DNA from: Pyruvatibacter sp. HU-CL02332
GTDB lineage: Bacteria; Pseudomonadota; Alphaproteobacteria; CGMCC-115125
Direction of reading: 5' to 3'
Length of the DNA: 64,000 nt
NCBI RefSeq assembly: GCF_040362765.1
Contig: NZ_BAABWK010000001.1
Coordinates: 969,501-1,033,500, forward strand
Shown here: positions 59,863 through 64,000 of the stretch, piece by piece
Numbering within the stretch: position 1 is the stretch's first letter
Layout: each line of letters begins with the position of its first letter
The notes under the pieces: model-generated
The model's input: the letters and a program-made list of their open reading frames with translations, nothing else
Told to the model about the DNA's origin: nothing
Database searches by the model: none
Program-made: the position numbers and the translations under genes

Positions 59863-60252
59863 TCAGCCAGCCGCAAACGCCCCGAAGGTACGCTCGCGCT
59901 TGCGGGGCAGTCGCCGGGTTTCCTCCAGCAGCACTGCGTCCACGCACAGAATACCGCGCAGATTGCTGGCGATACTGTTGGCGCTGGCATCATCGGGCAA
60001 TTCAGCCTCGACCCACACCGTCAGCCAGCCGGGCTCCGTTCCCGCCCGCGCCGAAAAACGTTTGGGCACAAGGCCCCGCTTGGCAAAAGGCGAGATCAAC
60101 CGGGGCACGGTTTCAGGCTCCGCCGCCGCCCGAATGGTAAAGGCAAAGACGCGCGGCTGACTGGACCGCGCAGGCTGCCGCGACGGTTCTAAAGGCTCAA
60201 AAGGTTCAGCGTCGCTAGAGGCAGGAACCGCGATGTTCAAGAAGGGAGACAT
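59863..60252 (-). CDS. Small ACT-like domain protein
   Basis: A 129-residue cytoplasmic protein. Residues ~33-105 resemble a single ACT fold (RVFAFTIRAAAEPETVPRLISPFAKRGLVPKRF, then WLTVWVEAEL and IASNLRGILCVDAVLL), close to small regulatory subunits such as IlvN but without a neighbouring large subunit. ACT domains bind amino acids. The first ~30 residues are Pro/Ser/Glu-rich. Gene order links it loosely to the VWA and membrane-protein genes; no shared function is known. Confidence 0.6.
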   Translation of the reverse strand: MSPFLNIAVPASSDAEPFEPLEPSRQPARSSQPRVFAFTIRAAAEPETVPRLISPFAKRGLVPKRFSARAGTEPGWLTVWVEAELPDDASANSIASNLRGILCVDAVLLEETRRLPRKRERTFGAFAAG

Positions 60253-60512
60253 GACCAGACCCGGAAGAAGAGAATTCGAAAACAGAAGAAGAAGCGTGCA
60301 CGACAAATACGTCCCGGCTGATAATCACAGCCGGGCCTGTAAGCCGTACGCCAACGCACATCGATGTCACTGAAGGACACGTGGTGCGCCAGGCGCTTCT
60401 GGTCTGGGTTTTGGTCATAACGCCAAGAACGGTAGTCCCGGCGTTTCAGGCAGCCAACATACAAATTTGCATATCACCTGCCCGCTTCTTCTCAGCAATC
60501 GGATGCAGACAA

Positions 60513-61232
60513 CTACCAGTCGTAAAGGCCGGTGAAGCTGGCAAAGCCTGCGGTCTCCGCCCAGCCTGTCCAGGTGGAGCGCAAACGTTCTGTCGTCTTG
60601 GGGCTGTTCAGGCCCTGACCAAGGCCAAGGATCTGCAGATCATCGCATCCTTGAAACCGCTCATGGGTGGGCGCAGGCAAAGTGGCGGATTTGTTTTTCA
60701 GCCGCGCATATTCACTGTCTTCCACGCCATCCGTCAGCAGCACAAAAGTCACCGGACCATTCGCGCAATCCACGACCTGAGACATGGTCTGCAGGAACGG
60801 CAGGATGTTCGTCTTGTTCTGCGCCACCAGTTTGCCATCGCGCACCAGCTTCGGCACGCCGGTGATCAGCGTCTTGAGACCACGTGCAAAGTCTTCCGGC
60901 TTGGCGCGGGCAGACAGCACCTGGTCAATGCGCAGGGTGTTGGACGTCGCATCATAAGAGCCAAAGCTGCGCACCATGACCCGCGCCCGCAGCGGCAGGT
61001 CTTCAATCATCGGCGCGACCCGGTCCGCCACCCGGCGGGCGTAGTCGTCATTATTGACCATCGGATTGGACTTCGACAGATCCAGCCCGATCACCAGAAC
61101 CGGCGCGGCTGCCTTTTCCAGCACTGGCTCTTCAGCAGGCGGCGATTCCGCCAGCAAGGCTGTGCTTGAAAGTCCGATGCCCACAACAAGGGCCATGCTC
61201 AAGGTCGAGAGTGTGGAAAGGCTGCGGCGCAT
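60513..61232 (-). CDS. Secreted von Willebrand factor A (VWA) domain protein
   Basis: A 239-residue exported protein. Residues 1-29 are a signal peptide (MALVVGIGLSSTALLA). The rest is one VWA domain: the MIDAS start VLVIGLDLSKSNPM supplies DxSxS, and FVLLTDGVED gives the later Asp. VWA proteins bind partners through a metal ion. The three cysteines of the mature chain could form a disulfide. The ATG at 61232 places the signal peptide correctly. It is 75 bases downstream of the large membrane protein gene on the same strand. Confidence 0.75.
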   Translation of the reverse strand: MRRSLSTLSTLSMALVVGIGLSSTALLAESPPAEEPVLEKAAAPVLVIGLDLSKSNPMVNNDDYARRVADRVAPMIEDLPLRARVMVRSFGSYDATSNTLRIDQVLSARAKPEDFARGLKTLITGVPKLVRDGKLVAQNKTNILPFLQTMSQVVDCANGPVTFVLLTDGVEDSEYARLKNKSATLPAPTHERFQGCDDLQILGLGQGLNSPKTTERLRSTWTGWAETAGFASFTGLYDW

Positions 61233-61307
61233 GACGCATCGCTCCCGTAAGAAGGGTGAATCCAAAGTAGTATGCAGGCGTTGCCAACCAGGCCTTAAGT
61301 TTCAGGC

Positions 61308-62741
61308 CTATGTGGCTGTCGTCGGCAGGGCTGAATAGGCGTTGCCACCGGAGATCATCGGCCCGTCAAACTGCGCATCGCGCGCAAGTGCTGACTGGCT
61401 GCGGCTTGACCACCAGGTGTCGAAAATTTCTTCATACGCCTCAACGGACATGCTCTGTGAGTTGCGCTCAAGACGCGCCCGCAGATCATCCGCGCTTTCA
61501 TGGCTTTCCGCCACTGGCTGCATGGCGGTGCCGCGACTGAAGAACCCACCACGCACCGGCTGTGCGCCCTGGCGCTTGCCAAGGCCCGCGCGGGCTTCGT
61601 CCATGCCATCCAGATGGGCCTGCACTTCGCGCATCAGGCCAGCCCACAGAATGGAACGACGCGCCTGCGGCTGTTCAAGCTGCTGAATCTCGCGGCTCAG
61701 CTGTACGTATTCATGCTCACGACGGTCCAGCGCATCCGCTTCAACAGCGCGCGACCGATATTCGCCCACGGCGACCAGATGCTTGAAGGCTTCAACCGCA
61801 CCATGCAGCGCAATCGCGGCCACGCCGGTGACTACCAGAAAGATCACACCAAGTGACGCGAGCCATGTGATGGAATGCACATCACGGGATGTCGCTTCAT
61901 CCACGATGCTCGGAGCAGCCACCGCGGCGCTGTTAACAGCTTCCTGTGTACCAAGACCAAGCCCGGCCAGCGCATCATCAAGCGATGTCGTGCCGCCAAA
62001 GGCATCTGCCGTGCCCGCAGGCAGCGACATGGTTGCCAGAAGGAAGCCGAGGCCACCGAGCATCAGCACGGCGAACACAAAGACGATACGAGTGAAGGTC
62101 TTCTGCCCGGTCGGCCCAAGCGACGCATACACCAGATGCGCCGCAATGGCGGCAAACAGAACCTGCAGCGATTTGAACCCAACCGAGTCAGCCAGCGTGC
62201 CCGGCAACTCCAAAAACTCATTGGCCAACGCCCGCGTCCAGAACTCGGACACGATTGTGTAGTCCACAAACAGAGCCCCGGCGAACACCAGCAGACCAGC
62301 CAGGATGGCCATCAGATGCAGCGGTGTCTGCCGCGCGTTCTGGGCGCTTGCCTGAAGGTAGTGGTCAATACGTGTACGGACAGACTGAGGCACAAGTCCG
62401 GACGTCGCTTCCACGCTCTCGCCATCATTGTCCAGCGTGCGGGAGGACTTGCGGCCAAACAGACCAGACGACTTGTCCCCGGCATATTCATCAGCGCCCG
62501 CAAAAGGCGGCTGCGACAAACGACGCGCGGCGCTCTCAATCTGCGGCTTCAGGGCTTCCACCTTGGAGCTGTCATTGATGTAGCGCTGCGAAAGGTCCTG
62601 ATCGAGCTCGGATAGCCGCGACACGAGATGCAGCTTTGAAAGCGCTTCTCCGTTGCGTCCACAATTGCGGGCAGATGGGCTGCCTTCGTGCGGCGCCAGT
62701 GCTGATGGGTCAAATGCCCTGCTGTTAAGTCCTGCGGTCAT
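61308..62741 (-). CDS. Large membrane protein of unknown function
   Basis: A 477-residue protein I do not recognise. Residues ~1-140 are soluble and charged (SKLHLVSRLSELDQDLSQRY). Four hydrophobic helices follow: LMAILAGLLVFAGALFV, SLQVLFAAIAAHLVYASL, IVFVFAVLMLGGLGFLLAT and LASLGVIFLVVTGVAAIALH. The C-terminal ~180 residues are helical, with a probable coiled coil (DRREHEYVQLSREIQQLEQP), and end in a Ser/Ala tail. The ATG at 62741 has AAGGGG upstream. Upstream of the secreted VWA gene on the same strand, it may be its membrane partner. Confidence 0.6.
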   Translation of the reverse strand: MTAGLNSRAFDPSALAPHEGSPSARNCGRNGEALSKLHLVSRLSELDQDLSQRYINDSSKVEALKPQIESAARRLSQPPFAGADEYAGDKSSGLFGRKSSRTLDNDGESVEATSGLVPQSVRTRIDHYLQASAQNARQTPLHLMAILAGLLVFAGALFVDYTIVSEFWTRALANEFLELPGTLADSVGFKSLQVLFAAIAAHLVYASLGPTGQKTFTRIVFVFAVLMLGGLGFLLATMSLPAGTADAFGGTTSLDDALAGLGLGTQEAVNSAAVAAPSIVDEATSRDVHSITWLASLGVIFLVVTGVAAIALHGAVEAFKHLVAVGEYRSRAVEADALDRREHEYVQLSREIQQLEQPQARRSILWAGLMREVQAHLDGMDEARAGLGKRQGAQPVRGGFFSRGTAMQPVAESHESADDLRARLERNSQSMSVEAYEEIFDTWWSSRSQSALARDAQFDGPMISGGNAYSALPTTAT

Positions 62742-63192
62742 GTTCTCGGCCCCTTCGCCGTCTTGTTCATGAGGGCTGCGGCAAACTCGCCCGCGCCCAA
62801 CCAACTCACATTCCGGTACATCTGCCGCCACTGTGAGGGGGCGGCAATGAACGCTACCTGAACAAATTAACCTGCCTTAACAGGCATTAAGCCTCCGTCC
62901 AGGCGGTGCAGAAGAGGTACACAGTACAAAATCCCCACATTTCTGAGCTTTTTCACTCGAAACACCCCAAAAGCACAGCAATGCTGCACCGCACAGAATA
63001 GAGTGAAATGCGGCCAATCAATGACGCAAATTAACCTTGTTTTCCTTTGCCCCGCGAACCGGAGACTTGGCGAGAGACTGGGCTGCCCTGCGGTTTGCCC
63101 CAGATAACAGCGGGAGACACCTCCTCTCGCTTCGCAACGAGCGGGGCTATAGGGTGTCGCCAAATCGCACATTCATGCCGCCGGACACCCCT
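62742..63192. other. Gene-free divergent region with a palindrome
   Basis: About 450 bases lie between the membrane protein (minus) and the methylsuccinyl-CoA dehydrogenase gene (plus). TTAACCTGCCTTAACAGGCA at 62867 contains the inverted repeat TGCCT-TAAC-AGGCA (62873-62886) set among three TTAA steps, a candidate operator. A TTAACC copy recurs at 63032. No coding capacity is supported. Confidence 0.45.
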
Positions 63193-64000
63193 ATGAGCCT
63201 CGCTGAACAGCACACATCATCTGATCCCATCAGCCGCAACGCGCGCACAGCCGCCGATGCGGCAGGCCGCTACCTCGCCGCTGCCACACACGCGGTCAAA
63301 GCTCGGGTCGCCCCTGACGGCAAACCGGATGCCGCTCTCATTGAGCGCGACCAGATGGCAGCCCACGGCCTCGCATGGACCGCCACCTATGTTGAAACCC
63401 TGCGCCAGCTCGCAGGCTATCTCGAACGCATGGAAGCAGCCGGCACCCTCACCGACATGGAACGCGGCCTCGCTGGCCTCGCCATCGGCGAATACATCGC
63501 CGAGCTATCCGGTGGCCTGCCCATGAGCCAGGGCGAAATTCTCCGCCCCCACGACATGGGCGTCCCCAAGACAGCCGTCGATGCCCTTGTGTCCGAGGCA
63601 GGTGAGCTGTTCGCGGAAGCCTCCTCAGCAGACGCCCGCGTCGCTCTGGCCAATCTGATCGAAGCCGATGCCGGCGGGCTCTACGGAAACCCCGGCCTCG
63701 ATGAGACCCTTGATCTTGTCCGCGACCAGTTCCGCCGCTTCAGCGATGAAAAAGTCGCGCCCTTCGCCCATGGCTGGCATCTGGGCGATGAACTCATTCC
63801 CATGGACGTTGTCAACGCCATGTCCGAGCTGGGCGTCTTTGGTCTGACCATCCCGGAAAACGCCGGCGGCCTTGGCATGGGCAAGATCGCCATGTGCGTG
63901 GTGTCCGAAGAATTGAGCCGCGGCTATATCGGCGTGGGGTCTCTTGGCACGCGCTCGGAAATCGCCGCCGAACTCATTCTTGCCGGCGGCACCGACGAAC
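63193..64000 (+). CDS. mcd: Acyl-CoA dehydrogenase with N-terminal extension, probably (2S)-methylsuccinyl-CoA dehydrogenase (3' end outside window)
   Basis: The first 269 codons are present and the frame runs off the right edge. A ~165-residue helical extension (MAAHGLAWTATYVETLRQLAG, LSGGLPMSQGEILRP) precedes the usual acyl-CoA dehydrogenase start, EKVAPFAHGWHLGDELIP and GLTIPENAGGLGM. This extension plus MSQGEILRP and VGSLGTRSEIAAELI is what I know from Mcd, the flavoenzyme of the ethylmalonyl-CoA pathway that makes mesaconyl-CoA. If right, the organism assimilates acetyl-CoA by that route. The other pathway genes lie outside the window. The start lacks a strong ribosome site. Confidence 0.75.
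   Translation, partial: MSLAEQHTSSDPISRNARTAADAAGRYLAAATHAVKARVAPDGKPDAALIERDQMAAHGLAWTATYVETLRQLAGYLERMEAAGTLTDMERGLAGLAIGEYIAELSGGLPMSQGEILRPHDMGVPKTAVDALVSEAGELFAEASSADARVALANLIEADAGGLYGNPGLDETLDLVRDQFRRFSDEKVAPFAHGWHLGDELIPMDVVNAMSELGVFGLTIPENAGGLGMGKIAMCVVSEELSRGYIGVGSLGTRSEIAAELILAGGTDE

Noticed and set aside
1-64000. CRISPR arrays, rRNA genes or toxin-antitoxin pairs
   Set aside because: No regularly spaced repeats, no rRNA sequence and no recognisable toxin or antitoxin pair were found on either strand.

Overview
The window is gene-dense and GC-rich and reads as the chromosome of an aerobic alphaproteobacterium. Supporting signs are an RpoH-type heat-shock sigma factor, GluQRS, a COQ7-type ubiquinone hydroxylase, many acyl-CoA enzymes, a probable (2S)-methylsuccinyl-CoA dehydrogenase of the ethylmalonyl-CoA pathway, and intergenic CCGGATCA-type palindromic repeats. 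A Parvibaculum/Pyruvatibacter-like member of the Hyphomicrobiales is my best guess, but this is inference from protein flavour, not a database match. No rRNA, CRISPR array, phage or complete insertion sequence was seen. Two tRNA genes are present: Arg-CCT and Leu-CAA. Layout. 1-5.4 kb: the end of rpoH, an M48 protease coupled to a nuclease-fold protein, a PagL-like outer-membrane protein and an autotransporter. 5.5-7.1 kb: a regulator whose N-terminal half is an alpha/beta-hydrolase with a broken catalytic triad and whose C-terminus is a LuxR helix-turn-helix. 7.2-11.9 kb: a nitrogen-scavenging locus on the minus strand, nasT - leader - substrate-binding protein - permease - ATPase - cyanase. 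Its leader carries a sigma-54 promoter, two AGGAC-loop hairpins of the ANTAR-target type and an intrinsic terminator, so NasT probably controls cyanate/nitrate uptake by antitermination. 12-17.6 kb: tRNA-Arg, two secreted proteins, an AHL-lactonase-like hydrolase, two transporters and a PilZ protein. 17.6-24.2 kb: an acyl-CoA degradation block (enoyl-CoA hydratase, large acyl-CoA dehydrogenase, SDR), a 0.95-kb gene-free stretch rich in repeats, and two tandem paralogous alpha/beta hydrolases. 24.4-29.5 kb: an apparent operon of a GST-kappa-like isomerase, GlpD, a diacylglycerol-kinase-family lipid kinase and an alkyl-DHAP-synthase-like flavoenzyme, suggestive of ether-lipid or glycerolipid metabolism. 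29.5-39.8 kb: esterase, DUF924, MOSC, CinA, a feruloyl-CoA-synthase-like ligase, a second acyl-CoA ligase, and a cluster of two CMD-family proteins, an MBL hydrolase and two glutathione-transferase-like proteins. 39.8-42.4 kb: a small accessory patch in which two orphan genes each lie between a resident gene and a second copy of that gene's 3' end. 42.5-49.7 kb: alcohol dehydrogenase, TetR regulators, a luciferase-like oxidoreductase, an acyl-CoA synthetase, TusA and GNAT proteins. 49.9-59.8 kb: housekeeping genes including a dual-specificity phosphatase, an MsbA-like exporter, tRNA-Leu, ExoD-like, DsbB, COQ7, HNH, DNA glycosylase, GluQRS and an AEC carrier. 59.8-64 kb: an ACT-like protein, a secreted VWA protein, a large membrane protein of unknown function, and the start of the methylsuccinyl-CoA dehydrogenase gene, cut by the window edge. 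How it fits together: the general theme is uptake and degradation of fatty, aromatic or terpenoid acids as CoA thioesters, with thiol-dependent detoxification, plus tightly regulated scavenging of nitrogen. All start sites were chosen by eye from ribosome-binding sites, signal peptides and family lengths.
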